Shown here piece after piece: positions 12,601-27,264 of a DNA stretch of 64,000 nucleotides; position 1 is the stretch's first letter; each line of letters begins with the position of its first letter. Position numbers and translations under genes: made by a program. Under the pieces are notes generated by a model, which did no database searches, was not told the DNA's origin, and saw only the letters and a program-made list of their open reading frames with translations. The stretch comes from Panaeolus papilionaceus (Eukaryota; Basidiomycota; Agaricomycetes; Agaricales), in assembly GCA_015501605.1 (NCBI GenBank), contig JADNRZ010000002.1, forward strand, positions 310,001-374,000, given 5' to 3'.

Positions 12601-15600
12601 TTCACAAACGAACAGGGATCATCAATGATGCAACTACTTGCATCATAACGCGTATTCTACACTTTTGAACTCAGTATATAAGCTCAGTAGATGCTCTTGC
12701 CGTCGCGGTGTCAGGATGCCCGTGTGGAGCAGGAAGAACTCTTTAGAAATACACGAAACGGTTATAGCGAATCTGGTATATCATTGATACGGATGCTGTG
12801 GTCTTGTTTTCTCTGTATTCAGTTCTGATATCCAAGCAGACCCAGCGCAGCGTTTCTATTCGACTTGCTTTATTTGATGACTGGCATTGGGCTCGCATAA
12901 TGACTTGTGGCTTCTAGTGCTGGGGGGTCGTTATCTAATCGGCCGATGTGATTTCGAACCATAGCTACATGTTTTCGACCCTTCGTGCTCTCTTTCGAAA
13001 TTGACTTTCCTCAAAAGGACCTAACACTGAGCGAGAAAAACAAGCTTCAGTTCCATACGTCACCCCTCCCCCAGCCCTTGATTAGGAACGTGCCCTAGGT
13101 CTCTACAAACCTACTGTTATCAGATTACCCACCGCCTACTATTCAGCCGCGTTCGCACCCATTTAGACACCCTATGTTATCATCACATTAAACTCAAGCT
13201 TTCAGACGTAAAATAAACAAAGCTTCATGTAAGCTCGATATCTGTTATCTAACTCGTCCTCTTGGGCGCTTCAACCCGCCAGTACGCTTTACGACTTTTT
13301 CTGTTTTTCGGAGGACCAAGAAGATGATCATCGGATTCAGGCCCGTACCTCCATATTGTCCCCAACGCTAAGGTCGGAATAAAGGAACGGTCAGATATTG
13401 AAACAATGGAATTTATTGATGCTTTGATGACCGCAATATCCACCGACCGGTGTCTTTGCGAGGGCGTTGAGGCCGCTTTCCCGTAAGGGTGATTAGATGA
13501 GAACAACAAATGTTGGACACACATCTACGCAGTATCTTTCACGGAGACTTGCGTATTTTCAAATAGCGTGTACATTCGAAGCCAGGGAGGCCCTTGTATG
13601 TTCGACTCGAAACACCCTCACATGACTTTTCCTTGCAACTCTGGATTCACGGTGATCCCTTCGAGACCAAATGCCCAGGTTGTTCTTCCATTACTTCCTG
13701 AGTAAAGTTCTACTATACGCGCCTACTGACCGTGTCACCGCATAAATTACGAGACAGAATGATGAGCGGGACAAGGCTTATCCCTCTCTACTTGAACACC
13801 GCACCAACAGTTTCAGCTCTCCCATCTCAAGACTGGCTTCATTTCATGGAGGCGCTTCTCTGGCTACTTATTAATACCACCCCAATTCTCAATACTGTAA
13901 GGGAAAATTTTCATTGATTAGGGACGGAGTCAAAAGGCGTTTTCCGGTCACTGGCTCCGATAAGAAGGCTTTGCACATCGAGCGGCGTAAATTCTCTCAC
14001 ACAACCCATGTCGCTTAGGACGAGTGAAATAAGCCTTCCAGGCGTGCCTTGCACGCGCGTATCACATCATACAGGATCCACTGTATGTAAAGCTTTATAA
14101 ATGCACTTGATAAATTAAAATACCATTCGTAGTCGTGTCTTGGCGCAGAGTAGCCAGAAGTCGAAGTAAATGCAGCACATTCACCATTCGAGTGTCTTCA
14201 GTATTCCTTAACATACTTAGTAGTTACCCACACCCATACAAAGAACGTTCGAACGGTGTTGATGCCATCTGAACACCGGAGTCCGCTCGCAGCTCCGTTT
14301 ACAGCTCCGCTTCAGCAGCTCCCATCTCCCAAAGTCCTTTGTTTTCTTGTAGCTACAAAGACGCTTGGTTGATTCTACGAAGCTCTTCAAATACCCCTCT
14401 AGCACCTACATATTATAACCTACATCCCATTTTTTCCAACCCTGCACAATTTATGGCGCCTGGCTAAGAACTGGCCATTGCAACTGCTCTAGCCTCCAGC
14501 TTGAGTCTACGCCGAGTCTCACCTGACTCTGATTCGGCCATTCCAGCCAAATTCCGTATCTCTATTTGAATATCAAGATTGGTGTATCCAAAGACCCAAG
14601 TTCACAGGAAGAGAATCGAAGAACGTCGTCGAAGCATCAAAACATAGCAAACAGTGCTGAGCAGTACAACTTCTCCACGTAGATTCATTCAATGGCAAGT
14701 GACGGTTTGAATAACGTTTTCCCAACTCATAGCTTCAACTTCAGCCACGAGTGTACGGTGGGTCCACGTGTGCCCATCCCTCGAATCAACTATCGAAAGG
14801 GATTCCATATCCGGAAGTATGGTCCAAATCATCGAGGGGCCATTTCCATAAAAGCGCTGTATGTTCGAGTCTTACTCAATTGTCGATATGAGTCTTGTAT
14901 AGTTGCCAAGATGTACCTGAGAGTGCGATAATGTGAGATTGGAAAGGGGTAAATGTATGTTTGTTGCACAAAGGGTTAATCTTATCTGTTGCTTCCGAAA
15001 GTCTGTGCTACCTGCGATAGACAAGTCACGATAGAGCTCACCACGGTCTGCTGGTTATCTCGAAGCGTTCTTGCAGTGAGGTAGCTTAGATAACTGTTCG
15101 TTCGTTCAACGATCTACGATAAAAGAAGTCAGTTACAATATGATACGACGCCAGATACCAATTCAAGTCCATGCACCCTCTATCAGAATCGGTTGATTGT
15201 CCATCCGGTATGTTATGTGTCAATCAATGTTTGTCGTTCTTCCTCCTATCCCTAACTCCTTCTAATCCGACCTCGTTCGCATCGGAGATGGATGTTCTGC
15301 ACGGCCATGCTATGCTGATGTCCTGTCTTCGGCACGGTAAAACGAGGGACTCGAATCAACTCGTGCATGCGCATCCTCTAGGCACAAACCGCACCCCGCT
15401 GATCAATTTTTAATTCTCAGCAGACTTAACAACGGCTTGATCTTCCTTTCGAGTATGTACAGCTTTCGAAAAGTCGATTCTCAGTTCTGATTCCTTTGGT
15501 GCTCCACAGGCAATCTTGACTCAAGTCCGGGTATTTCCGAAAGTTGTGACTATGTCACTCTGCGAGGGGGGGCTCGGTGATAAAAGTGGAAGGAGGGAAT

Positions 15601-18018
15601 CGGGCTTCTTGATTAGATTTGATTTGCCTTGGGCCGATAATGATATGCTGCCTTGTCAGTGAACAGAAGGAAGGGAACGTCGGATAGTTTGTATATGTTC
15701 TCGCAGAACATCATATCGCTACGTTTTGATTGTCCACGTCAAACTGAAAACAATGCAATGTCTAGGTATGGGAGATAGACTGTAAAGGCTGTAGGTCCCC
15801 ATTTTTGAATACGGAATACATATAGGATTACTCGAGTCCGAACTCCTCCTTGTAAGCACTAGCTATTCGAGCTCTTCTAATCCTATGGTGTTCTCTTGAG
15901 TTGACAATAGAAACGACAAGACGTTTAGCCTCATTCACACACTAGGTAGCACTGTCGTTATATATTTCTCTTCCTTATCGTCAGCCGTAATCCTCGTCCA
16001 GCGCGGGCTTGGGATTTTGAAACCGCGGTTATATTGAAAAAAGCGTTATCGCTGCTGTTAAGTACGGTAACCGCGTTCAATGGTAAGGTATTTACGTAGC
16101 CTTCGGACAGTTTCGGGTGTGCACGATACTTGTTTCGTAAGAAAGTTCTATGCGCTGCCAGAGTAAAAAAATTAGATCTGTATACAAACCCAACTGCGCA
16201 CCTAGATGTGCACAAACATGTCACCAGATGGTTGGTGGATAAACTTGTTCAGCATGACCTGGTCTATCCTATCTCGGTGAACGAGCAACCGTAAGGTGTT
16301 GGATTAGAAGGTCACGCTCACTCTCTCGTGCATCCTTGTATCATGTACACGACAGTACCTGTATACATTTGCGGTGATTAGCCTCTCAACCAGTTTAATG
16401 GGGAGTGCCCGAGCCTTGTGATTGGTGGTAGAAGTAATAGAAACCGCCGAAGTCTTCCAACAGCGATACTGGGGTATAAATTCATAAACTTCGGAAACGC
16501 AAGTGTACCTTTCCAACCCCGCTGTTAGCAAGGAATGATGATGAGTACCACCCCCAAACCTATCTGACGATGTGGTCAGCTTGATGGTCGCTGTGTGAAT
16601 TGATGAGCTACATATGTTCCAGGAAGGCTCCCCATCTTCGACGAACGCATTCCTCCATTATCAATCATGGTCTCGTGAGGCACAGATACTTTACAGAGCT
16701 TGGATAATCAGAATCGAAGCATCATACCGGAGGCACCCGCTCAGAGGAGATTGGCTCTGAAAAGGTTAAGCATCAGACGGATTCTGAACACAACACGTAA
16801 ATCGTTCTCCAACTCACCGGTATTAATGGCAGATGTTCGTAGTAAGCGACGCCATGGGCTGTCAGGCTTTGAAACGGTAGAATATCGACCGTTGTTGTCT
16901 TTTTGTGTAGATGCTATGACTTCGGATACATCGAAGGTTTCCTAAACTTGATCCAAAGCATGATAGACACAAGATAATAATATGATAAGCCCCGGCAAGT
17001 CACAAGAACAGCCCACCAAGATACACCCAAGAAAAACATACCCTATTACAAGTCCGCCACGAATAAATATGTTTGTCAATGACGTCGACAGTGGCGATAA
17101 ACGGGTTTACATCCTGTTCAATGGCGGTCATGAGGCAGAGATCATCAGAGGAAGGCACCAGTCAGACGACTAAACAAAGTCACGCAGATATGCGACGAAA
17201 AGACCGGAAACAGATAGCTATGACTCGGTCCTATCGGGCAGGAGAAGGCAAGTGCATCAAGGACGTGCATCTTGATTTGAGATCAAATATCAAGAAGTGA
17301 CGTGAAAAGCGGTTGTAATTGGTAGTAGTACAGGGAATACAGAAGTATTTGAACGTGTCATAGGACGAGACAATCACCTGAAAAAATAGTAGAAGTCAGT
17401 ATGATTGTTTGTATTAATATGATAAATCAAAAGGTTCAGAGACTTGAATGGTTCCCGAAGGAATCTAACCCATCGTGCAAACACGTCGAGAAGTTTTGCA
17501 GAAAGTTTTGCATCATAATAATCACAACATAGGCCAATTCTCACCATAAAATTTACATCTGCTTTGAGCGTGGATATATAAAACATAAAACCTGAAATCG
17601 AAGGAGCTATGTCAGTGACTGAGAACTTGTGAAATTTATCAGAATAAAAGATCAGAAATAATATCGTGTTCTTCTCATAACCCATAGGGCGTCGAAGTGA
17701 GCTGAGTTAACGAAGTAGGATCATCAAGTAAAGATCTCAAGAATGACGAGAACAATAACAAAGCCATTTACTCACCGTTGGACACTACGACGACGACCTC
17801 GACGAGAAAGAATGACAAGAGAGACAAAAACGCGAAATTTCATGAGACGTGTCGGTCACGTGTGTATCACGAGGTGCCCACCCTAAAGTCAGCCACCGAC
17901 TGTCAGCTATACAGTTACGGTTTCTAAATTCCCACCGTCCCCCAACACCCAAGAGTATCATTCACGGTGAGTACATAATTTAGCCGTCCTCCTCGCCGCC
18001 GTCGCTCACAAATCCAAG
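9689..18018. other. Long gene-free stretch between the CBM21 and ubiquitin-L40 genes
   Basis: The first ~900 bases (9689-10560) are strikingly C/T-rich on the + strand and probably form the 3' UTR and downstream flank of the CBM21 gene. From there to about 17.7 kb I see only short open frames (up to about 103 codons) with no recognisable motif or convincing splice signals. The last ~300 bases, with pyrimidine-rich patches near 17930-18010, should hold the promoter and leader of the ubiquitin-L40 gene. Highly diverged mobile-element remnants are possible but not recognisable by eye. Confidence 0.55.
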
Positions 18019-18592
<574 letters not shown>

Positions 18593-19908
18593 TCCACTCG
18601 CTCCTCTATCATCTGGCGTATTTGGAAGGGTTCATGGCGTCTCTTTGCGTTGTATGTGCTATAAGACCACGTTAATAATCAATCCACTATCGCATCAAAC
18701 TCTGTCAATGCCATGTTTTTCATTTCCTCTGACTGGAATTAATTGTATTCATCAACGCGAATTCATGACACCACGCTTTACGGATCGACCTGTCTTTTGC
18801 CTTGAAACCCTATTCTGTCTTCACTTCGGTGTCTGCGCTGCAACGGGAGTGTTCGCTCTTTTTTTACCTCCTAGATTTTATCAGCACCAGGGCGCCACCA
18901 GCGGACACTAATCTTGTTTTCCGTGGAATCCGGGCTATCCTTTCTGTTCACCAACGGTAAAGAAAAAGCATCAGCATGAATCGTCTGCATGGTCCTTGCC
19001 GTCAAATTTCCGCCTCTTAGCTACCACCAAAAGCCATCTCTATCCACGTTGGGATTGCCTTTTTGAAGAAAAGAGTAATCGTCCTCCAGACCGATGATAG
19101 TTGGGTTTTAGACTGGTTCACTTGAACCCAAGTTTGCTGGGGTTGGCGCCTACACTGACAATCCATCTAGCACGAGGGTGTCTACATTTTTCAAGACAAT
19201 CTGGTAACAATACAGTGTATATATCAGGAACCGAGTTTACCATTCAACAGCAAGATCGCGCACTCAGACTTGAGGACAAACTATCTGAAACCCAATTCCT
19301 ACTTTTGTCAGTCAAAGGGAACCCAGCATCCTCAGTCCTTCACACCCAAGTATATGTATCAGCGAGTCTAATTATGACAGCCAACAAAGAATAGAAACAT
19401 GAAAGGAAAGGACGATAACGATCGATCTCGAAACGGTCAAAGATGTAGGACGTAGGTGAACCAGAAGACAATGTCGTATGTACATAAACCCTCATTGGAA
19501 CTTATTCCAAGTGCAATTCCAGAAGAGTAAACGAGGATTAGGACGTTATCATCAGACGACATGTCCAAACTAGTGAACACGGTATGGGGTGGCGTCCTAC
19601 TGAATGGAACCGCTTGTCCAGGTCAGGAATAGGTTTAGGGTGCAAAATGATGAGAGAAATCCGATGGGTTTTGGAGAGTTAGACTGGAATGTATACCAAT
19701 GTAGAAATGTATGAATTTGAGATGCAAAAAAATGCGGCGAATGAAAAACCCGAAAGTCTTGACAGATGGGAAGGATAGGGAGCGCGCGTAAAGGAAAGGA
19801 GGAGAATGATAGTAGGGTAGGAATGAAGAGGTATGTTTATATGTATAGGATAGATGAACCTCCAACGAGAGGTCAACAAAGATAGCTGGTGATACTGCAC
19901 AACTGACT
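18593..19908. other. Convergent intergenic region
   Basis: This lies between the 3' ends of the ubiquitin-L40 gene (+) and the DUF726 gene (-). From about 19390 to 19908 the + strand is purine-rich, so the 3' UTR of the minus-strand gene is pyrimidine-rich. No further gene is seen. Confidence 0.6.
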
Positions 19909-22900
19909 CTACGACCAAGGGTTTGCAGCAAAACTATCCAACGGTGTTGATCCCTTCTTCTTCGCACTACCCAACGGGGGAATAGACCAAGAATCAGCGG
20001 CTGATCCTTTACTAGATGTAATCGAGCCATCTGTAGACCCAAACGACAACGCAGGGATGGATGGGCCAGCTGCATCGCCAAACCTTGCGCTGGAGAACGA
20101 GGAGGAAGAGGCTTTATTGATGCCTTCCGAGTACGAAGAGAACGGATTGGTCAGAGGCGAAGGTATATTGTACAGTGGTTGACTAGAATTTGACGCCGAT
20201 GACCCAAATGTGGTAGATGGGAGAGACGAGAACGTAGATGTGTTAGAAGGCGTGTTTGAGAATGAAGCTGAGCCCCAGGAGGGTATGACATCGTCGGGAA
20301 GGCCGAGGGACAAGGATTGCGCGGTTGGTGTAGAGAAATTTCCGAAGGAAGATGATGAGGGCAAGGAGTCATCATCTGGGAATGAAGAAGTAGAAAGAGA
20401 TGTTTTCCTGTAAGACGAACTAGAAGGATAATTCCGCGATGATGCGTCGTTGGAAGAAAATGATCTAGAATAGGGTGAAGAAGTTGTTGAAGCAGGTGTG
20501 CCCAGACCAAGAGATGAAACCTTCTCGCTCTTTGAAGGTGTACTTGGGTATTCCATTGAAGACGATCTGGGAGAAACGTCGTTGTCCACTGGCAATGTGG
20601 GAGGAGTTGACTGAGATCTATGTGTAGGCGGCGCGACAGGTGGAGGGGCAAGTGTTCCAGTGAAGCCTTTCTTCGGCGTAGCAGACGAAATGCCAGAAGG
20701 TGATGCCTTTCCTTGTTCCGACTCTGCGTCCTGTACTGCATGCTTAATTGCCGTCAAGTCGAATCCGGCGTGAATAGGCAGTTCAGTGGTAGATTCAGAG
20801 GCAGGGTGCGAAGGAGTAGGGGTAGTCCTGCCAGATTCGTTCCCAGTAGTACTTGTCTTTGCCGGTGAACCCTCACGAGGAGGAAGATCGTCATCAGCGT
20901 CGTTGGTAGCTGGTGTCTTTGCTGGAGAGGACGACTGGCTTGGCCTCTTTGCATGTGCAAAGGTCGCAGCAGAAGGGGGTCGTTGGACGTGTTTCTGAGG
21001 GGTAGACGATGTAGATGTTTTCTTTCTGGAGAACCAACCTGAGCTCTTCTTTTGGTCTTCCTCGCGAACCACGATACGGTCTTCACTGAATTCAGGTTCC
21101 TAAACAATGTTAGATAAGGACACGCACACGTCTGAATAAGAGAATAGCATACCTCAGGTTCGTCAAAGAAATCTGAAAACACCGGGAAACCCAACTGATC
21201 CAAGATCAGAGGCATGAAGGTCCTGTAGCTCATGTGGCCTGCAATCTTGTCCGTAACATCCACATTTTCCAGGCCGGGAACATTCTCTACTGGTCTCAAC
21301 CCAGCAACAGTTCCAACACCCCCACTGGTCGCTCGGAATAGGTAATTGAGTACCCAATCGTTGCGAGCAAATGCGTTGACATAACGGCCTGAGACCACCG
21401 ACCTGGTTTCACACCACATAGATTGTGAGACGGTCAACGTCGCACCCATCAAGAAAACATCTTGCACAATGCCAAACTGTTTTTGCTTAGCGAGCTCGAG
21501 AAGAGCGTAGAAGATGACACGAGCACCCAAAGAGAAACCAATCAGGGTGATAGGTCGGACACCGAGATGACGGTGAATCAGTGTTTCTGCAAGGACCTTT
21601 CCTGCACCCTTTGCGCGATCAAGGGCATTACTCCACGGGTTGTCGATTAGATATCCAAGTTTGGTTAGAACTAGGATAGAAAGCAGGTGAGTTTTATAAT
21701 AATAAAAAGGGGGAAACACGCGACATACTGATGGGCCATTGTAGCGCGCTCATGAGACCAGCCATGACCGTGGCTTGGAGAACTGTCATACCGACCTGAG
21801 ACAACACCTCCCCGGTAAGAATCTTCAACGCGCTACCAGTTTCCCTGATCATCTCAGGCTCCCATAATACACTAAACACGTCGCCAACAATAGGATCCAG
21901 AACACTGAAAGGCAGGCGGACATCGTCGTTGATCCCATTCATAAATCTGGGCAATGGTCAGCAACGAATGAGATTTGTGATAAATTCAAACATACCCAGG
22001 GACCGTCAGGATGCAGTTGACTCGCTTGTTATTGTGCAAGGGAAGAATTTCAAACGTTCTAACTTGTTGGGTACGTTTAGCCATACCCTTCACCGCGATC
22101 CCTGACCCGGTAAGGACACCGCCGGTAGTGATGACTGCTGCTCCTGCAGTACCACCTAAAAATGCACCGGTTCCAGTCACACCGACTGTGGTTAGTGCGC
22201 CTGCGAGACCGAGTCCAATCACGGGAGCTAGAAGTCCAGCAGACAAGCCAATAACTAGGCCACCACCTATCAAATAGTTTGGGTCGTTTAGGTTCAGTTT
22301 GTACTTAAAATAAACAGTTGGATCTGACCTAGTGTTGCAAGACCCAGCATCACGTATCGCCTTTTTTTACCGGCGTTCCTGGCACCTTCAACAATCTCCG
22401 TTTGTTCCAAAGTTTCGACGTCTTCTTGGATTTCTAGCGCTTGAGAGACGCGGCTCTCGAATTTAACAACGTCCAGCCACCCTAGGCCGAGCTTCAAAGC
22501 AACCTGCTCCAACAAGACTCGCGAGCGTGCATCATACACGCTATCAGCAATCAGGATGAGAAATAGATCGCAAAGCACTGTCCATCGGATGTCGAGAGTA
22601 ACATTTTCATCAGTCGATGATAATGATGTGGTAACACCTGGCATAGCAGCTGTTGATGTATCTTGTAGAACTCGTTGTGTTGTTGGGACTTGCTTTATCA
22701 ATGTAGAAGGTGATATAGTAGATGGATCAGGGGGAGGAGGCGCTGCTAACGTCTGTGTTGGAGAAGCCGTTCTTGTGGGTGTCTTATCGCCGTCCTTTTC
22801 AGGTTCTTCGACGAGAGTTTGGCCAGAGATAGATTCAGCGTCCTTGTCGTCTTCTTCGTCAGAGTCTATGGTGGCAGGACCTCGAGCATCCTCCTCTTCA

Positions 22901-23630
22901 GCCTTTCTCCGCGCTTCTTCTGGGTCGTACTCTGGATTGGCAACTGTGTGTGTGGTCATGAGAGCTGGCACAAGATCGGAGGCTAGCACGCCATGTGTGG
23001 CTAAACTCTCAATCATTTTCTGCTCTGTACAGCAATAGAAGATGAATGACGAGTAATACCACAGTAAAATAAACACATACCTTGGGTTTCTAGTTCCATA
23101 TGATAGTATAAGCGACCCATGATCTTCATCGCCCACAGCTCCATGTTAGCTATAGCAGCTTTCAACTCTTTCCGATGAGTGGTTTGAAGACTTTGAAGCA
23201 TTTCTCTACTCGTTAGAGCACATAGTCCAACATAAGCTATCCGTTGGGCCTCAGTTAGGAGGTTCTTGGTGGCTTGCATTTGACTGAGAGGCGTCATGGC
23301 TTTATCCTCATCAAACAGGTACTTTGTCCGCAGATGCACCTCGTCCGCATCTTCATCTTCAATGCCCCTAAGTCTCGTATACTCGCTCTCATTCTGGTCG
23401 ATCTTGGATCTCCACTCGTTCCCCCAATCATCAACGTCAATCAGGTTGCCTGTTGCATTGGCGGCTGTTGTCCCCTTGGCTGAAGGTTGGTAATGATATT
23501 TCTTCAAATCTTCCTCATCCATGCCACTGAGTGATGTATCCTCTCTAACAATGGGCATATCTTGCCAGCCATCGTCGTCATCGTCGTCGAAGATGTCCTT
23601 TGGAGGAGGGAAGGATGAAATTGGAGGCAT
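19909..23630 (-). CDS. DUF726/TMCO4-type membrane protein with alpha/beta-hydrolase motif
   Basis: Six exons on the minus strand: 23630-23081, 23024-22329, 22266-21996, 21946-21729, 21670-21153, 21099-19909 (about 1147 aa). I start at the ATG at 23630 (MPPISSFPPPKDIF); the frame stays open upstream to 23675, but only GTG is available there. The N-terminus is acidic (DDDDDDGWQDMP), as in this family. Exon 3 encodes a Gly/Ala-rich hydrophobic stretch (GGGLVIGLSAGLLAPVIG onward) likely to insert in membrane. Exon 5 holds the nucleophile elbow G-F-S-L-G near residue 623, typical of lipases, and NPW...DRAK. The C-terminal ~390 residues are Ser/Thr/Pro-rich and probably disordered. Relatives include human TMCO4 and yeast Mil1 (YFL034W), an AP-1 adaptor-binding putative lipase; the exact substrate is unknown. 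Confidence 0.9.
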
Positions 23631-26600
23631 AATCGGAGTCGAATTGACCGCTTGACTTACCGGCTTGACATACACCTGTGCCGATCCAGCCGAAGTGCGG
23701 CACCCATTGTTTGTGCACCGGCGCCCCTATCTTTGAACCCAACCTTCACCCTATACCTCCACCTTCAATGCGACTCGGAAGAAGAAACCAGTTCGACATC
23801 TGGTTTGCATAAGTACCTATATATTTTATGCACCTTATAATTCAGCGCAGCCAACTTCATTCACTGACACGGGATCACCCTCTTCACGACGTTCACCACT
23901 TGAATAAGCAACAGTGATCTCTAAACTCCGCAATTAACTTCATGGTATATTTTGACTGTCTTTGCCACATCTTCAATTGAATGGCAATCAGATGTAATTT
24001 AGACAGCTGACCCGGCCCCTACCAGGATTTGTCGCCGGAGTGCTGTTTTCGTCTGACAAAGATGCATCGAAAGTTCAAAATCGACATTCATGCAAGCCAG
24101 CTCGATGGTTAGCTCGGTGAAGTTGCTGTCCCCTGCAGCTGCTTTCAGGGTAGATGTGTAACGCCAGGGCTTATGGCACTTGCCTGCAAGGTTTCAGAAT
24201 CAGTATGTAATATCATTTATAATTGCCCAACGGTTTCACCTAGGCTCGTGGTCTATATGGTACTGTTAATAGGAAGCGGAATCGACAACGTTCTTGCATG
24301 ACCCAAGTGCACTTGAATTGGTGAATTTTTTTCATAAATGCCACAAGAATTGGATGCGTGCTGAAGGAATCCATGGATCAGGTCGTTGATACTGAAAGAC
24401 ATGGACCTCCGGCTCTTTATTGCCATGACAGATTCACAGCCTTCGACGTCTTCAGTGTTAACGTTGACGAGTGTCGATTTTGCAGGGCATTGAACGCCGA
24501 GAAATCCTTGGTGCGCGCGTCCGCAGCCGTGCGTTCTCGAGCGCCATCTGTGCGGCAGTGTGCCTCGGGTGACTTGGAGTTGTCCGAGTAATGGAATTAC
24601 CGCCAATAATCATCAACAATACATTCGTTCTGCGTTCAGGTTGGCAATGCATGGAAGGAAGCCCGAGGAGGTGAGCATAATCCATCACGATCATTCATTC
24701 ACTCCGGTTCATCAAATTTTTCGCAGTAGAGTAAATTTAGCAAACGAATGTGGGGTTAGGAACCCACCCTTCAAGATAGTGTGTGTAGTGCTAAGTGTAG
24801 AAGTCCATCATGAAAAACACCAAACAACCAAGGGCGCTTGATCTTCCGTGAGGCGTCTACATGCAAAACGTACAAAGTTATCCACAAATTACCATCCTGT
24901 TCTGCCATCATCCACAATGATCTACATTCACTGGAAACTCAAAGAACCAGAAGCTCACAGCCAACACATTTGCCTTTTTGTTTTCATCTCAGCATCATCA
25001 TCATCATCTGTCTGGAAGTAATAAAAGGTCATCCAACACTCACCATCAAAACATGTTTTCGGATGCGTGTATATTATCCATCCGATTTACCGTACACCCC
25101 AAATTCAACCGGACAGATCTTTCTCATAACCTTCGCCACATCACTCGTCGTGAAGGTAGGGCGATGGCTATCGAATGCATGATAAGTGGTATCTATTATT
25201 GGCACTTCGCGCTACAGAAGCGGTTTAAAAACCTATGCAGTACCTTACCACAAAGAGTTGGATGGATGGATGGCCCCACTTTCAATTCGGCATCAGCGAT
25301 GCACTGCTCGGGAGTAAACATCTATCATCATGTTACTCCCTTATTTATTTTTGCACTTTCTCCACATCAGGAGGTTCCTTCCTGTGTGTCATGTTTCGCC
25401 CGACGAACGTAATCAACGTGCACACAGCACGCGTCTTATTAAGTATCTTTTCCGAGTCGGCGTGCGCGAGTGCTCTGGTTCGTGCCACTGCAAGCTTGTG
25501 AACTTGTTCAAGTGTCTTCGATTGACCGAGTTCGCCATTGGTGCTGCTAACGACTCGGCACCCTGCTTCTCTCGTTGATCGACCCTGTTTCTTGAGAGGA
25601 AAGCGGGGCTTGGATTCCTATCCGCCACCCGACTGACAGTACATATCGTGTGCACGTAAGGTCCTCGCGTTTCAGGCGCGTCTTCTTGGTAAAAGCCCCG
25701 GCCAAAATTCCGAAATGCTTTTATTTCTATGCTTCATCGCTCAGCGATTGGGGTCACATTTCTGACTCCTGAGCGCTATTCAGGCTGCGGGCTGCGCACT
25801 CACTAGGCCATATTCACCCTCAATTATGTTGCCATGTATCAACCAGGTATATACAGACGCGACCAAACTGCCGACGCGAACCTGAAATTTGCTCACAGGT
25901 GATCGCGTTGCGACATCGATTTATATATGTCAGTTAGGCCGGTTGCGTCGCACTAATACAAAGTACTCACCCAGGGCCTCCAAAACTCCGAATGGTGCAA
26001 GTCGGTTTCGAATGAATTGAACTGACTTGAATGATCGTTGCATGACCATCTTAGAAAATACGAAGTCTATGGAATACAATGGCAATAAGGAATGGAATGC
26101 AAGTAGCTGGGAGGTTGTTGTATGCCTGGGGATAATTTCATCGCTTTTTTGTGCTAGCATATTAGATGCACTGTCAGCGCCGAAGGAACGACAGGGCGCG
26201 CCATATTACATACTAGTAAGAGACGGTAAACATCGGTGGAGTACCCTTGTCCTCAATCTAATTCATGCCGGAGAAATAGATACATTTGTCTATATCACCA
26301 CGATTCGGGTTCGTCCACCGATAACTCTCATAAGCTGATGAACGTTTGAGCGTTGCTTCTATCAAACTCGGAGATATAGCTATTTTAATCTGTGAATGTG
26401 GATGGAATATCAACAAGAAGTCAGTATTTTCGGTGAGTGTTATATTCCGGGGCGCGATTTTGCCATATTGCTCCGTTCTCAGCTCTCGACCCTCGCGATA
26501 GTAAGAAAGTATATGTTTAATCTCTACACCTTTCACAGTATGCTCATGAGACACGGTGATGTCTTTCATTAGATAACTCGAATCCAGAGGCTGATGCGTG

Positions 26601-27264
26601 TCATTTCGAAGCCTTGAACACAGGTTCAGAGACAGGCATTTCATCAATCGATCACTGTTCAAGAGGACATTTCCAGGGTCATTTTGCCCAGATGATGAAT
26701 CAAGCCAAGCTGGGTCAATCGGATCGCCGTCGATGGTACTAAAAGGTCACATTCAGGATTTAATATTGGTCAACGGATGAATAAGAGGTTTAACAGCCTT
26801 TAAGTAGTTGACGACGGTAGAGAAGCTGAAGACAATACTGTGACCTCGATGCAATGAAAGCAATACAGGGCGTTGAATGTTCTGGGCGATATATAATATA
26901 TTGTAACCAAGTTGGCAAGGCTGTACAAAAGACTCACAGGCGAATCGATCGTTTGCATTCAGGGTTTCAGCATGTGGACAAACTAACCCCCTTTAGCAAC
27001 CGTGATGGGTGATATATAAGTCATTGCCCACCATCAACCTCCCCCCATCTTCACTCACATTCGTAGTGTGTCACTAACGAATTACGACTTAACGATGTAT
27101 GTTCTCTCAAACTCTCTAGACATGTTTTATCCTGACCTTGCGATATAGTGAATCGGCTCTGGCTTGCTGGTCAAGACATTGCTTGTCCCAATTGAATCTA
27201 TTTCCATCGCACTTTTCAAACTACTCAACAACTCACTCGTCTCACTTGCTTATTTCAAAACAAG
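23631..27264. other. Intergenic region between divergent genes
   Basis: It contains the promoters of the minus-strand DUF726 gene (left end) and of the plus-strand motif protein (right end). A TATATAAG at 27013-27020 fits the latter. CAT and GGAT microsatellite-like runs occur near 24990 and 25258. I see no convincing gene. Confidence 0.55.
27013..27020 (+). promoter_or_regulatory. TATA-like box before the 27265 gene
   Basis: TATATAAG lies about 245 bases before the ATG at 27265. A good donor (GTATGTTCTC at 27097) and an acceptor ending just before the ATG (AAG at 27262-27264) suggest a 168-nt intron in the 5' leader, which would bring the TATA box to a normal distance from the spliced start codon. 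Confidence 0.4.

Noticed and set aside
17374..17685. 103-codon minus-strand frame with ATG
   Set aside because: A/T-rich and without any motif; likely chance in low-GC sequence.
20151..20741. 196-codon minus-strand frame
   Set aside because: It is an out-of-phase shadow of the last exon of the DUF726 gene, rich in His/Leu/Arg from Ser/Pro codons.
23631..23675. N-terminal extension of the DUF726 protein from a GTG
   Set aside because: Nuclear fungal genes normally start at ATG, and the ATG at 23630 gives the expected acidic N-terminus.
24960..25030. CAT-rich run that might be taken for a repeat array or CRISPR-like feature
   Set aside because: It is a short microsatellite; no spaced repeats are present, and CRISPR arrays are not expected in a fungal nucleus.
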